From Opisthorchis felineus (Eukaryota > Platyhelminthes > Trematoda > Opisthorchiida > Opisthorchiidae): 64,000 nucleotides of DNA. Made by a program: the position numbers and the translations under genes. Positions 1 through 12,560 of this stretch are shown here, piece after piece. The notes below the pieces were generated by a model, which saw only the letters and a list, made by a program, of their open reading frames with translations, was not told the DNA's origin and searched no databases. The stretch's first letter is position 1, and each line of letters opens with the position of its first letter. The DNA lies in assembly GCA_004794785.1 (NCBI GenBank), contig SJOL01006413.1:1-64000 (forward strand), in the 5' to 3' direction.

Positions 1-221
1 TAGAATGGTGCTGCAAAGCCTATAACTCAGGGAAGCCTAATCAAGCGGGAAATGGTTGGAGGGATAGTTGAGTGTGATTAAAGATGAGGTGTGCTAAAAA
101 GGTAGCTAAATGCTATACTACACGTAGGTAAAACGCTACGGTCGGGCTAGGGTCTAAAAAATATTTTTACAACATCTGACCTTGAGATTCGAGCAGCGCG
201 GTCTTTTTCAATATTAGCGTT

Positions 222-747
222 TCACTGCATAATGTGAGATGTTTCACTTTTATAGAACGGGGTTCCGTTCTGTCCGTTACTTCTTAAAATCTCCTCCAAA
301 GACACGTTCAGCGCATTGTTCTGCGACCGTTCGCTACTAAACGCGAGGGCACAAGTAGATGAACCAAACAGCTGCCATCCACTGTCGCACTGCTGAGCAT
401 CATCGTCATAGATGGAAAAATAATCAGGCCAACTAGGCAAATGACTTGCAAACGCCAACGTATCGACCACCTTTTTTACGTGACTTATTCGAGGCATTTC
501 GCGAAGTAATATAACATCTCATCTCTTCTAAACCTATAACAATACTGGCCTGGTAGTCGACCGTCCGGGCGCTAATTAATTTCGATACATCTACCCAGCC
601 AAACATCCACATTTTGACTAACTTTGACCGTTTCCGGATGCCTTGCACGTTTATACTATACGTGGTAGGAAACATAATCTTCCAAACCAAGGTGTAAGCA
701 GCGTAGTTTCCTGGTAAAAAACGGCCTGGGAGTTGGTTGACTTTCAT
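222..747 (-). pseudogene. Coding-like minus-strand segment in two overlapping frames
   Basis: Two minus-strand reading frames are open here, 433-747 and 222-497, and they overlap by about 65 bases in different frames. Read 5' to 3' on the minus strand, the composition passes from one frame to the other (for example SARTVDYQASIVIGLEEM, then FSIYDDDAQQCDSGWQLFG), as expected of one older coding sequence with a frameshift or of two exons. I recognise no family, and no clean GT..AG pair joins them. Chance open frames of this size are expected in 64 kb, so confidence is low. Confidence 0.2.
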
Positions 748-963
748 TCATCAGTTCTTGAGGAGAGGATGATCGGCGTTTCTGCACAATGTGTGCCGGT
801 AATTCAATAAATTTGGGGGCAAACCTTCACCACAGCTGAGCCCCAAGTGCGCTCGGCCCTTGTGGTCTTTGGAAGTAACCTTCTGCTCTTCTGTTTACAT
901 GACTAGATTACGGTAAAGAAGCGCGCAACTACAAGCTGCTCCACTGACTGCCCTCAGACAAAA

Positions 964-1640
964 TTAAGGATCAACAGAAACCGACCTCTTTTTGTGGCCT
1001 CGCTCGACGACGCAAGGCGGTAGGTTGATGCTGAATAGAAACTGGACATCCAGGCTACATGACGGCCTGCAGGTGCTGAAGCTCATGTACCACAGACTCA
1101 TGACACACCTGCGGGCCCATTGCCCGTATAATGCTCTCAGGTGCACCTTCCGGAGCCGTCCACTTTAACATCACGGAGTACTGTTTGTAAAGTAATTATG
1201 GTCGGTGACCGGAGAAGAGCCATCACTTCGACAGTCTGAAGCACACCATTCAGGAAGTGTTCTGGCATATCAAGTGGCCAACGAGTGAGTATGAAATGTG
1301 TACCACCTATGGTCATGGCCACAGGGATTTGACGGGCGGCAGTTTGGGTTTTTATAATGGTTGTCCTCAAAAAGATAATGTTTACCGTTTGTGACACCGT
1401 CCCTTTTCCGCGCAATTCCCAGGACCCACAAATTCCGCCAGTCATGCTTTATTCTGGCTGTAACATTATGATCATGCTTGGCGGTATGCTACCCACCAGT
1501 TGGGAATAAACATTATTATAATGTGTAATCGTCTCTAATGAAGGAATACTTGGGAATCGTGGCCTCAAAGCCTCCATACCTGCACTTGGTAGGCAGAGGC
1601 AATTAGTGTCCCCGTCATATGGGTGCTTCCGATTCACGGT
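964..1640 (-). pseudogene. Further coding-like minus-strand fragments
   Basis: Short open frames at 1449-1637, 1137-1445 and 964-1146 follow one another on the minus strand in different frames, broken by stops. A third frame near 1085-1170 reads WTAPEGAPESIIRAMG before a stop. This looks like a decayed coding sequence, possibly continuous with the segment at 222-747, but no conserved domain is recognisable. It may equally be chance. Confidence 0.15.
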
Positions 1641-2199
1641 TCACCGACCTCGCATAAAACGCGTGGTGAACATGGTGCATGGATCTTGCAGATGCTATTT
1701 TAACCGTGGGCATAGTTGCCTCGTGTTCGTATATTCTTATATCGCGTGGTTTTCGAATTCCGTTCTGCAGGATTTTTGATTACCTATATAGCGTTGTTAT
1801 TCATTTTATCATACATTCACGGCGGTCATCACAGAACAGCTCACCAGAGAGCAGAACGTCACCATCGATATTGTAACCTATTTGATTCGGGCGACTTGAT
1901 TGTCTCTGAGCTCGAGGCCATCAACAGATTTGTAACCGAATAGCTTGCAAGAAAATAACAAAACGGGAGCATTTCAATCGGTAATAGACGATGCGGTATA
2001 CTGGAAAATGTTACTGATACCGTAATGGTATGTGAAATACCCGAGGATAGCCAACCGCGACCATGCTGATGCCCTTTTTTCAGCTCCAGTTGTGTGTGGC
2101 TTCTGCGCTGCCTGCGTATCCACATTTCAAATCCATGGGGTCCTGCTGAGGGGTATCCGTTTTTACACAGCATTTTATGGAACTATCGTGTGTTCCTAG

Positions 2200-5100
2200 C
2201 TACATGAGACCTTACAGTCATCTTCACAGGCTAGGCAACTATATAAGATCTTTTGCTGCACTGTAGCGGCGCGAAATTGTGGAGAGTTTGGCCAAGCATC
2301 AGAATAGGCTCGAAAATAAGCAAGATTGCATATTCACAACAAGACTGATGTTCACACATATCAATCGCCTAAATATGCCTTCATCAAGGTCTGTTCGCCT
2401 ACGGATAAGCACTTCACAAGCGGTAAGGGAAATATCTTAGGGTTAAAAAACCCAAATCAGTTTCCTGACTACTTGCGGATGACCGTAAACATTCACACAG
2501 ACGTATTTAATGGATTCAAATGGAATGAGGGCCCTAGGTAAAATCCTTGAAGCGAATTTGTTCTGTGGCCTATTTGTGATAGTACCGCCCGCGTAATAGC
2601 ATAATCTCACAGACCATAGCGGGTAGAACATCGTTTTCCACGGTATAATTTCACCAGGAAGCCGAAGTTGTGCATTCGGTAAGAAGCTTTGGATGTGAGT
2701 AAGCTCGGCAAACTCTTGAGCAGAAGCGCATGATGTAAAATTTTCTCGTGAAAAGTCGATAGTGCAATGCGCCCGTGCCAGTTTTGCCTGATGCGTAGGA
2801 CCTATTGTGCTAGCCAGCGAGGTCCTACTCGGGAAAATTCTCTAGACCTTGTGTCTAATTCCCAAAGAACTGTGCTTAGTTCATCCTCCATTTTTGACAG
2901 AACACCACTTTCGCACCTAAGGTTTAGATGACAAATCATGACTCAAAGCTTTTGATGAAGAAATCCTTGAAGCACATTTTGATAGAAGGGTAGGCGACTG
3001 TGAAAATTGTTCATTGGGCCGTTTTCAACATTGAGCATCCCATGTTTGGTGTCACGGCTATCTGCGTTTTGAGATTGAGTGGCGCGTGCTTATTCACGAA
3101 AAAGGACCAAGAAATCCGATTTCTGGTATCACGGTACCGTTGTAAAGATAATAATGCACATATTCAACAAAACTCGACAGATTCTCCTTTGCAGATACCG
3201 TAGGAGTTACAAGATAGGGCTGTAGAACCACTGTAGAATCGATATCGCCACAGGGAAACAGCTATCGACGGCGAGTGACCACAACACACAATGACCGAAC
3301 AAAATCCGTAAAAGTTATAAAATCATTCATTTAAACAAGAGGGTTTCAGCTCCTTGGATCAGGGGGAATAATTATGGGAATTAGCTGCCACATGTGGTGG
3401 GGAACGGAGGCACATTTCTGATAAGCTGTCTTCTACACTCGGTGCTTTGGACAGTCTGGAATATCTACGCAGACTTCTGTAAGGCAGTATGGTTACAGTG
3501 CGATAATGGCGCCAGTGTTTCGAGGGCTACTTGCAAGCCCAAAAGGATGATAATGTAATACGAACCATGCGGATTAGAACGCTCTACGCACAACTTTTGC
3601 CGCCACCCTGATGTAGTTCTCAGGCATGTGCATTTCCACGCGGGCCGCATTGGTTCGCACATCTTTTTAGAGCAGCAAATTTGGAGGAACCAGTGAGAGC
3701 TGTTGCAGCAAACACTTTCAGTGAAACCACGCCCTTGTTTTGACGATATGGACGACGATCTTTGAGCTGGCTAGAGGCTAATTTCATTCACTTGCAGTGT
3801 AAACTAGTTTAAATTCTGGTCTATTAATGCATTTTCACAGTGTGCACAACAATCTCTGAGGGCAACAGGATGAACGCATTATTAGTTCTTGGAGGAAGTA
3901 ATGGTTCCTTTCATGTACATTTCCGTTCTAGTTAAACATCTGTTGCGTACAGGTTGCTGCACTCTTCATCAAACAATCGACCACAGACGGTGGACCTTTG
4001 GAGCAAAGTTTTGCCTCAGCAGAATGAAAGCGATAAGTCAGGAACACATGAATAGTACGATATAACAAATTGTGACACGTGACAGGGTTTCAAGTACTTT
4101 TTATGTGAGTTCAGATACAGTATGCGGAAATATAGGATCAACGTCCTTTCATTATTTCAAAACGATGAACCGTCGTTCGAAAATGACTTTGTACACGCAA
4201 GACATCACGTAAACATTGCCTTCAAACTGTCTGCTTCATACGCCAAGTAATGAAATCAGCTTGTAGTCAACCACACCGATTAATTAGTGATATTCAGGTA
4301 AACAATCTCACCCATTTTATGCACTCCAGCGTGAAGATAACTAAGCGAGTGGTAGGCAACAAGGTATCCATAAACTTTCTTGCCAGGGAACGTCACCGGC
4401 AAAATACCTAATAAACTCCAACTTTTCATTTCCTTCCAGCTTCATCTCCGACTTATCCAGTTGAGATGGATGAGCGCCTGTTAGCCGTAAGCTAGGTTCG
4501 TTTAGCCGTCCACCATGGGCGACGCGTCCTGCATCCCGCAAGTTGACTAGGCATCGTGAAGTTTAAGCAGCACACTGGTCGTGCACGCGAGCTAAGTTAT
4601 TTTGGCTGTATAGCATGGGTAACGGCAGATTCGCTCAGCACCGTTAACTAGGAGCTCGATGTTTTTGTCCGAGCCACGGTGAAATTTGACGGCTGCGTCA
4701 TACTGTAATGGTCTGGGTACCCAAAAAGCTGAATTAGGAGTATGTGGCAAAGAACTAAATTTAATTACTCTGAATTGAGTACACAATAATAAAATGGGTC
4801 GAATGAGGCAGACTCACTAATAGTTGTTCCCTTTAAAATAGTTCATCGTTGGCCCAGGTCAGTGGAAAATAATAGTCCGATCGTGGACGTCCAGGGGTCT
4901 TCTTTCCGGGGAGCTCTCACATACAATGAACTCCGAAGACAGTCTGAAATGTTTTGATACCGGAGTTAGCACATGAAGCTCGCGAATGACCGCTGTAAGC
5001 GCGAGTGAAACGAGAAGAGATAGTCAGAGCATGTGACCACGCCTGTATTGTATGTAATTTGTACAAATGCGCGTTTTTGTGGTTTTGCCTATTGAAAAAA

Positions 5101-7200
5101 AGTTTATGGAATTGATGAAATACGTAACTTTATAATGAACGTAAAAGAAAGGTACACAACATCACAGTACTAAGCGGTTTACGGTGCACACCTGTAATAT
5201 AAAAGCATGTGACAGCTCCCGGCGCCGTCTGCGGAGCGCCAACTAATTGATGCCACTTGCAATCTGGGACTTGGCTACCAATAGATATGATCTGAATGCT
5301 GCTGAAGTTCGCGACAGGAAATTCAACCTAAAAGCACGGGCCATATGTGGGGCTTGCGCTTGATATTTTCGGAACACTGTAGAAGTTGTGTTCCGGAGGC
5401 TCTACGTTATTGCGCCTAAGCGTGAATTTTAAGAGCGTTTCCATCATGTCGATTGCTCTTAATATCGCTTCCCGACGCTCAACGACACACGCTTCCGCAT
5501 CCACATATTCAGGGAGAAATATACCGCACACAGATCAATATACGGAAGCAACCCCACTCGCAAATTTGGTGTCAAGAATGTATTATAGGTTATAGTAACT
5601 TGCATAAGTTATGCTGGCTACAAAAGTATGTGCAACAGACGTTCATTTTAGGTGTATCACTTTTGTTGGTCAAGCCGATATAGCTCTTTTTGTGGAACGG
5701 TGGCCAAGGACGTCCGAAATAATGCAAAACTCTGCGCTGACGAAAATATGTTTAATCCCCACATGGTACTAAAATTAGTAGACGATAACATTTTTTAAGT
5801 GGTGGCACATGGCACATGGAGTGGACATTCGCAGTGGCTGGGTAATGCGGAATGGAAGACCGCAGCCAGGTAAAAACATGCGTATTCTGCTTACAGAAAC
5901 GGCAAGGTACAGAAATAATTCAAGTTCTCTCAAGGGGTGTAAAGGTGGGCAACTGTTTCCTGTTTTCCGCGGTGTTCGCTGACCTTGAAAAGTTGCTCGC
6001 CTACACTCATCATCTGCACGGAGAAGTCTCAGAGAAACGAATCATGAATGGACATTTGCACTTACGAAGTGGTAACTCCGAAGGCACCATAGTTTCCGAG
6101 AAATTATCTTATAGAAATTACCGATATAGACATTACTTCCATTCGCCTGTTACGACCAATCATATCGCCACTTTCCCACCACTGGTTGGCTTCAACCTTT
6201 AAGCCCCTTGTGGCTGTTGACCTCGTTTAGGGTTCCGATCACTGGTTGACTATTGGGTTATGGAAGTACGGGATTACAGTGATGCTTCAAAGATAGGGGT
6301 TCACGACAATTTCTGTGGATGGAAAACAGAAAGCAATTCCATGAGCCGAAGCGCAGAAACCGAGGTTGTAGTCACCAATGCTTATGAGCACTTATAGCTG
6401 TAAAGGAACCAAAGAAGCAAGCACCATATACTACAAAGACCCTTTTTTCGACAACATTGGATTAGTTCGCATGTCTCATTCTCAGCATTCCGGGTGTTAT
6501 GAATGACGAGGTTCTTCTCCGGACTCTGCTACAGTGGGTGCGACGAGGTGTTCACCAGCGGCGCAAGTGTTGTGGTCTTGACCGTATAAGGTGGAAAGTC
6601 GTTCGACGCCTCAATCACCCTCCTGGAGTGTCGGTAGACATTTGGTAGTCCATCTTCCTGTTGGACATCCAGTATGCATCTCTGCCCTCTTGTTTTTGTG
6701 ACAGTTGCAGTTAGGGTGTCAGTTTACTTAACGGCTTTGAACGGGAATATTAAGTCGACCCCATAGCGTCCGTTAGGTTCGTTGTACCACCTTGTTGGTC
6801 GTAGCATAGCCCCCACATGATGCCCATCATTTTACCTCTTATCTTTGCTGTTCTTCGCTCTCGGTTCATGAAAAGTGGGTGGGATGTCCATATCTCATTC
6901 CTAGCTGAAGAAATGTTGAATTGAGCAAAATTGAACAGCCTTCCTCTATCCGTAGAATCCTATTCTGTGCATCCATAGAGCTTTAAGTCCCTTCGTTCTC
7001 ACTAGCAATGTGTGCTTTCGTATTGTTCTGCTTGAGCATACCTTGTTCGCGTACCGTTCGCACCTCTGGAAATGTTTCACATCCGATGCGGTAGTTCTCG
7101 GTTCCGCAGTTCGGCTACCACAACCCCAATTTTCTCCACGTCAATCATTAGTTTAAATTCTCTGCTTCCATCAACTACCCGTTAAGACCACTCCATACTT
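2200..7200. other. Stretch without supportable gene
   Basis: Only short, isolated open frames occur here. The longest is a 116-codon plus-strand frame at 5852-6202; a 67-codon minus-strand frame at 5328-5531 (LRAIDMMETLLKFTLRR) also looks somewhat coding-like. Neither has a recognisable domain or convincing flanking splice sites. No repeats shared with the rest of the window were recognised. Confidence 0.4.
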
Positions 7201-7217
7201 TCAACTCATCTTCAATT

Positions 7218-7400
7218 GTGTGGCTCAGTGGTTAGAGCGCGAACTTACTGACCGGAAGGTCCGTGGTTCGAACGCGACCTCTGCCTCTCGACTTCCCCTG
7301 TATACGCTTGGGCAACCTGGCAGTATCCCAGACCTCGTGCTTCCTTCAGGTGACATGGCAGTTAGGCACCGAAAGGGCGTTACAGCTGAACGATTTTTTA
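7218..7400 (+). repeat. tRNA-derived SINE, copy A (near full length)
   Basis: The 5' part carries pol III internal promoter boxes: an A-box-like TGGCTCAGTGG at about 7221 and a B-box-like GGTTCGAAC at about 7265. A family-specific body follows (CTTGGGCAACCTGGCAG, then CTTCCTTCAGGTGACATGGC), ending in ACAGCTGAACGATTTTTT. The same body occurs at 8003, 11878, 15508 (reverse) and 17888 (reverse). Translation gives the AQWLERELTDRKVRGSN string often mis-annotated as protein in fluke genomes. It is a non-autonomous element that would depend on LINE machinery. Confidence 0.85.
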
Positions 7401-7404
7401 TCTT

Positions 7405-8002
7405 CCGTAGCTTTACATCGTCCGTGGGTGGTAAACGTTGGAGGGATAAGTGTAAAAAAGCAAGTTACCCGATGAAGCATTTAAATGCTCAGGATAATTC
7501 CCCCACGTTGTGGCGCTAACTAGGGTCCTCTCAGGAGAACTCAAAAAAGGTTAGCTTAGTGCAAGCCCAGATAAATTCACTTAGCGTAGAATATATGTAG
7601 CAGTGATGTTTACTTTAAGCTAAGCCAAGACCCACTGGGTCAACCGCTACAGAAAGTTTGACTAGAGGACGGTGCAGCGAGAGACAATCGTTCGTTTGGA
7701 CAAAGTTGAATTTCGGCCCTCATGTAAACAAAGTTAACAACTTTGACGGAGGTTGACCTGTTGTAGGAAACCTGGGGTAAAGTAACGACCTGGTGCTCAC
7801 TTTCTGCGTTACCGTGCAACAGATCCCACCCGGTCGTGAAGCAATCCATAAATGCAGGCCTGCTAAAATCTATACATTAATGTGATGTTTCCCATCCGGT
7901 TGAACTTCTAGCTAAAGTCGATGAACCATATGCACCATCCTGCGACGCTTCCACGTTTCACGGCAAGCTTCACGGGCAGTCAATAATGCACGACCTCAAT
8001 CC
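7405..8002. other. Spacer between SINE copies
   Basis: No gene is supportable between the two SINE copies. A 69-codon minus-strand open frame at 7640-7849 has no recognisable features. Confidence 0.4.
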
Positions 8003-8187
8003 TGAGATAGCTCAGCGGGAACTTACTGACCGGTAGGCCGGTGGTTCGAAATCAACTTCTGCATCTCGACTGCTCCTGTCTATGCTTGGGCAACCTGACC
8101 ATATCTTAGCCCTCATACTTCCTTCGGGTGGCACGGGAACCATTCACCGAAAGGTTGTTAGAGCTGAACGATTTTTTACCTTTTTTT
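8003..8187 (+). repeat. tRNA-derived SINE, copy B (A-box region damaged)
   Basis: Same family as the copy at 7218. The head reads GATAGCTCAGCGGGAACTTACTGACCGG and lacks about ten bases (the TTAGAGCGC of other copies) between the A-box and the next block, which should break the pol III A/B-box spacing. The B-box is also changed (GGTTCGAAAT). The tail GAGCTGAACGATTTTTTACC is retained. An inactive, diverged copy. Confidence 0.75.
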
Positions 8188-8603
8188 ACGGCTGTAAACT
8201 CTTGTTGAACCGGATCAGGGGTTGTGTTTGTATTAAAATGCCTGCAATAATCTTTCGATCCTCCATTATGGAGTTGTGAAGGCTAGTGACTTTAGGTCGA
8301 TGGGTGTGTATTCATAGCTACCCAATTTCCGAACAAACTGAACATGCCTTCGCCTCCAAGGCTTGGTTGTACGTCCCACACTCCCGTTTTCTGGTGGTCG
8401 AAACTGTAGCAGCTGGGACCAATGTGCCTATGGTACATGGTTTATAGCTGATAAATTAAATTAAATTGGGTCCTCCACAAATTCGGCTTTTTTAGAATAC
8501 TCCGATGTTTGTTGTCTGTCAGAAATAAGGATACAGTACGCAAGTACTGTAATTTAATTGACTACCCCCTCGCTCCCTTCCAGGTTCCGGCTGCGCATCT
8601 CTG

Positions 8604-9212
8604 GTGATGCAGAGGCCGCTGCAGCTGGATATCCCGGGGCTGGATATTGAATTGAGCGACCGAACGGACGCTTCTCTACTTGATGGGATACCCGTTGCTG
8701 TTGGCCTCTGCGCGGTTCTCTTGGCAACGTCTGTGAGAGAATATCGAGAGAGTGAAATCCATCGGACCCTTTTTATTGTGTCTGCTTATGCCTCAACAGA
8801 CTGCAGCTCTGAATCTGCCAAAGACAGCTTTTATGACGCTCTAGGGGCTGTTTTACAAAAGGCTAAAGGCTTAGGCATCATTGTAGTTTGTGGTGACCTG
8901 AACGCCTAGGTAGGTAGACTAAACGCTGCTGAAGCCCAATTGGGCGGTCGTCTTTGGTTGGATACGAGACGCGCGGACAACGGAAATCGTCTACCTTAGA
9001 TGTGTGCTAATCACAGGCTGTTCCTTTACAGTACCAATTTCCGGAACAGCGGAAGTCGCTTGACAACATGGTGCCCACCAACGGACCGGTCCCGAATCCA
9101 AATAGACCACATCACCGTCGGTTATCGGTGGCGAGGGTCGATCACTGTTTGCCGCTCCTCCCGGAACACCTGTGTGGACTCCGACCATGCAGCTGTGCGC
9201 TGCTGCTTTTGA
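8604..9212 (+). pseudogene. LINE endonuclease domain with two in-frame stops
   Basis: One frame runs from 8604 to 9212 interrupted by stops at 8907-8909 and 8997-8999. Seen in order: IVSAYASTDCSSESAKDSF, the metal/phosphodiester motif region VVCGDLNA followed by TAG where relatives have Gln (GDxNAQVGR), a LGGR segment, RRADNGNRL, FYSTNFRNSGSRLTTW-like sequence, IDHITV and the terminal SDHA motif. These are the conserved blocks of APE-type LINE endonucleases, which nick target DNA for reverse transcription. The first stop is a single C-to-T change from CAG. Confidence 0.75.
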
Positions 9213-9369
9213 TTGCGCTTTTCAGGTTTACGCAAAACGTGCACACCAGTTGATCATTGAGGAGCCAATGGACTTAGAAATCAAGCGAGACTTTCACAAC
9301 CGGCTCCTTCAACACCTGCCGGATCGTCCTATTTAGGATATCAAATGGCTCTGGGGACAGATATCCACA

Positions 9370-10386
9370 GTGTTACTCAGAGCCAAAACGTCCGTCTGCG
9401 GTACAACCCAACCAGCCGCATCCAAACATTGGATCTCTGATAGGACCGTGGCTTTGCTGGAGACCAGGCGACAGATTCCCCCAGACCGCAACCACAACTC
9501 AACCGGACGCATCATTCAACGCCAGGTGAAACTGCATGTCCGTGCAGACCGAGAAGCATGTTGGACCCGAAAGGCCGAAGAAATGGAAGACGCGAAAATG
9601 CTTAAATCATCCGCAGGCCGTTCCACGTGATTCGTTTGACTAGTCCTCAGGAGTCTCTTGTCAGCCTCGTGACCAGAATTGCTCTGTGATATCCAGCAAA
9701 GGAAAACGTTTAGGCCGCTGGGCACAACACTTCGAACAACAATTCAGTTGACCACCTGCTACCTCCAATCCGGACTACCGGCCTCCAAAAGAAAGGTGGA
9801 CTGTGGACATGGAACCCCCATCAGTCGCAGAAGTGTCCGGTTGTATATCTCTACTCAAGCGTCATTGTGCTTCTGGCCCTGACGGCTTTTCACCTTGTCT
9901 GTTCAAGGATGGCGGTGAATTCCTGAGTCTGCCTGTCTTACTCATTTGAATCTATCTGCGAGAAGGAGACCGTCCCAGACAACTGGGGTGAGTCAGTAAC
10001 AGTGCCCATTTTCAAAAAGGGTACTCACATTGAATATGGTAACCAGAGGTGTTGGTTTGACTTCCGTTGTAACAAGGCTTCTGGCGTCACTGATTCTTTG
10101 GCGTCTTACGGCGGCACGCGAACCCTTAACCGGTGAGCATCAAATGGAATTTTGACCGGGTAGAGGCTGCGTCGACTACATCTTCACACTCCGTCAGGTG
10201 TTAGATCAACGCCATATGTACAAACGACCCACAATCTTGATGGTTCTTGACTTGAAGGGTGCTTTGGATTCTGTTGATCGGTCAGTGCTGTTAACCACAC
10301 TTGCTCAACGGGGTATGCCCCAGAAGTGCGAACATAATCTCGTCCCTATATTCAAATACTTCTGGGCGTGTGAGAGTGTATGGTGA
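9370..10386 (+). pseudogene. LINE linker and truncated reverse transcriptase
   Basis: A linker frame is open at 9370-9630. In shifted frames follow WTVDMEPPSVAEVSG and ISLLKRHCASGPDGFSP (about 9795-9890), typical of the region before the RT palm. Around 10150 the frame reads *PGRGCVDYIFTLRQVL, with TGA replacing an expected Arg codon, then KRPTILMVLDLKGALDSVD, the first RT catalytic-Asp block (motif A). The frame shifts again near 10360 and reaches RVYGELPKS before a break. No RT motif C (YADD) is present. Confidence 0.7.
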
Positions 10387-10404
10387 GCTCCCCAAAAGCG
10401 CCTA

Positions 10405-11117
10405 GCGCTTTCAAAGTGCAAAGTCATGCTTCAGAACGTGCAGCCTCTGAACATACCCTTTACAATTCAAGGAGAATCACCGGAGGTTGTCGAGAGTTTT
10501 ACATACCTCGGTAGGTTTATTAGCTCTGACGGAAATGTGCCCGATGAAGTCAATGCACGAAGTTCAAAGGCCAAAATCACGTTTGCTAATTTTCGTCACT
10601 TGTGGCGTCAAAAAGGCATATCACTGGGTCTCAAGGATCGCGTGTACCAGGCTACAGCAAGGGCTGTATTGTTGTACGGTTGCAAAACATGGCCTCTGAG
10701 GACAGATCATGTGAGGCGTCTTCAGGTTTTTTTATCACCGATGCCTCAGAAGCGTTGCTGGTGTCGGGCAGTGTCAACCCATTCGTAAGGAGTTAATTAG
10801 AGAACGGCTGTGCATGGCGAAACACCGTCTGCCGAGACGAGTGTTCTATGTGCTTCATTCAAAATGACGCAAACCGCGAGGTGGACAACGTGTGACTTGG
10901 CAAAAGGATGTGAAAGAGATTACTAAGTTTGGGTGTTGTTGGTGTTGTACGCCTTCGAGGATGGGGTCCCCTGGACACCTGCGCTTGGCTGGAGACATCG
11001 CAAGGAATGGCGGCTGATCGGTGTCAATGGCGTTCGTGTTGTCCGTTTCTTTCCAGATTGCCTGACGGGGCTTGGAGGTGTAGGCACCTTAGAATACATG
11101 CTATAGGCCATCACTAA
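10405..11117 (+). pseudogene. LINE post-RT region
   Basis: The frame 10426-10788 reads [51 protein letters not shown] and [15 protein letters not shown], the thumb/C-terminal blocks that follow the RT in these elements. About 10780 further matches (ERLCMAKHRLPRRVF) come in after an internal loss of the block that carries RWLGHVLR in relatives. The final block LRGWGPLDTCAWLETSQ lies at about 10945-11010 in another frame. The stretch is clearly non-functional. Confidence 0.7.
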
Positions 11118-11180
11118 GTCCCTTCCTCCACCCACTCTTTTCTTTTCTTCCTAAGGCTTGAAATATAATTAGGTAAACTT

Positions 11181-11875
11181 TGTGGATGTACGGCAGTGGA
11201 GCATCAGTGTCAACAGTGATGCCTCTGTCTCTGATGATGACGGTGAAATCGCCCCCATACTTTCGCTCTTCTATGCCTCACCAACTCTGGAAGTTGGCCA
11301 GTGTGGGAAGTTAAATTCCCTCGTAATGGGCACTCAACTACGGTCAAGGTACTTGTTAGGTACGTGCTTCCATCCCAGGTCGTTTCCCTAGGCTTCCGTG
11401 TGTGATTGCTTACCTAAGTTAAGTGGTTGTGGCTTGCTCCTCTTTGTTGGTACCTGTCGATTGTCACTGATCTGTAGCAGCACCTCCCTAACAGTTGCTA
11501 GCGTGACTACATCTGTGACCTGCGTGACCCCCTACTTATTATTCCTTCGGTCGATCATGCTTTGTGATGTGACCCACATTCACTGACCCACTCAGTTATC
11601 CACACCCACAATTCGTCTCGCGTATTCACAAGACTTCCGACGTAGATCGTCACCAGCGTCATTCCACGGTCATCTCGGTCACTGCTGGTTATTGGTTCCC
11701 TGGGATAATCCACAGGAAGAGGAAGCAAGAGGAGCAATTGGCGATTCCGTATCCACCGGAAATTTGCAATAAATCTCTTGCGTTGTGGTGGTCGTCCTGT
11801 GGCGTTCCGTTCACCATTTTTTGCCTGTCCCCTGGACTCAAGTCCGAGCGGATTGGTATCGTAGTTCCCTTCAAC
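11181..11875. other. 3' tail of LINE copy 1 and unassigned spacer
   Basis: About 11182-11390 keeps an open plus frame with SVNSDASVSDDDGEIAPILS, a string echoed in altered form near 44490, so it probably belongs to the 3' part of the LINE family. 11390-11875 has no recognisable feature. Confidence 0.35.
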
Positions 11876-11877
11876 TA

Positions 11878-12056
11878 CGAGATGGTTCAGTGGTTAGAGC
11901 GCCAATCTACTGACAGGAAGGTCCGTGGTTCGAACCCGACCTCTACCTCTCAACTTCCCTGTCTAAGCTTGGGCGACCTGGCAGTGTCCCAGTCCTCGTG
12001 CTTCCTTCAGGTAGCATGACAGCTAGACACCGAAAGGGTGTTACAGCCGAACGATT
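11878..12056 (+). repeat. tRNA-derived SINE, copy C
   Basis: Same family as 7218. A-box-like GATGGTTCAGTGG and a good B-box GGTTCGAACCC at about 11928 are preserved with normal spacing, then CTTGGGCGACCTGGCAG, CTTCCTTCAGGTAGCATG and the tail ACAGCCGAACGATT. Of the copies here, this one has the best-preserved promoter boxes. Confidence 0.85.
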
Positions 12057-12560
12057 ATCCCTTGAACTTCCGTTCTCTGCTGGGTGGAAGCTTTGGAAAA
12101 CACCCTGGATCGAGCACAACTGCATTTCAGTTTGGATCCAACTCTGGAGAATCGTTGTATGACCCCGTAGTCCTCGCCTTCAAACAGGTCAAGTGCCAAT
12201 CTGGTTGTCATGTCTTTCTCGCGGTTTGACGACATGATGTCTGGTTTTGTGAAACGTTAAGAGCTTCCGGGGTTCCTGGTTGCCCGGCTCACTATTAGGC
12301 TTTTTTGTATTACAATCCTCGGCAGCTCTACTTGTTTTTTGTGTGCTAGGTTTCATCCTTCTTGGAACCGTTATGCTGTACCAATATGTGGTCACGTCGC
12401 TGATGTTTTTGCCATGCTTCCAGGTACAATCAGATTACGTATCGTTGGCTTTTGGGGACGAAGCCTCCCCCATGGCACAACTTGAGTCAGGTCTTTCTTT
12501 TCACTGCGCGTCTCCCTTGGTTTTCATCTGTTTATCTGTCCTCCGTTATCTGACAGAGCT

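Larger units (their letters stand above)
8590..11180 (+). mobile_element. APE-type non-LTR retrotransposon (CR1/RTE-like) relic, copy 1
   Basis: A plus-strand LINE reads in order: an apurinic-like endonuclease (8604-9212), a linker (about 9370-9915), the first part of a reverse transcriptase (about 10150-10385), then the post-RT region (10405-11110). It carries several in-frame stops and frameshifts, and the catalytic centre of the RT is missing. The order and motifs ([35 protein letters not shown]) match the endonuclease/reverse transcriptase polyprotein of fluke CR1/RTE-like elements. Sequence to about 11180 may be the 3' tail. It cannot transpose by itself. Confidence 0.8.

Noticed and set aside
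7218..12056. Protein-coding genes encoding the AQWLERE...KVRGSNP strings
   Set aside because: These are translations of tRNA-derived SINE copies, repeated in both orientations.
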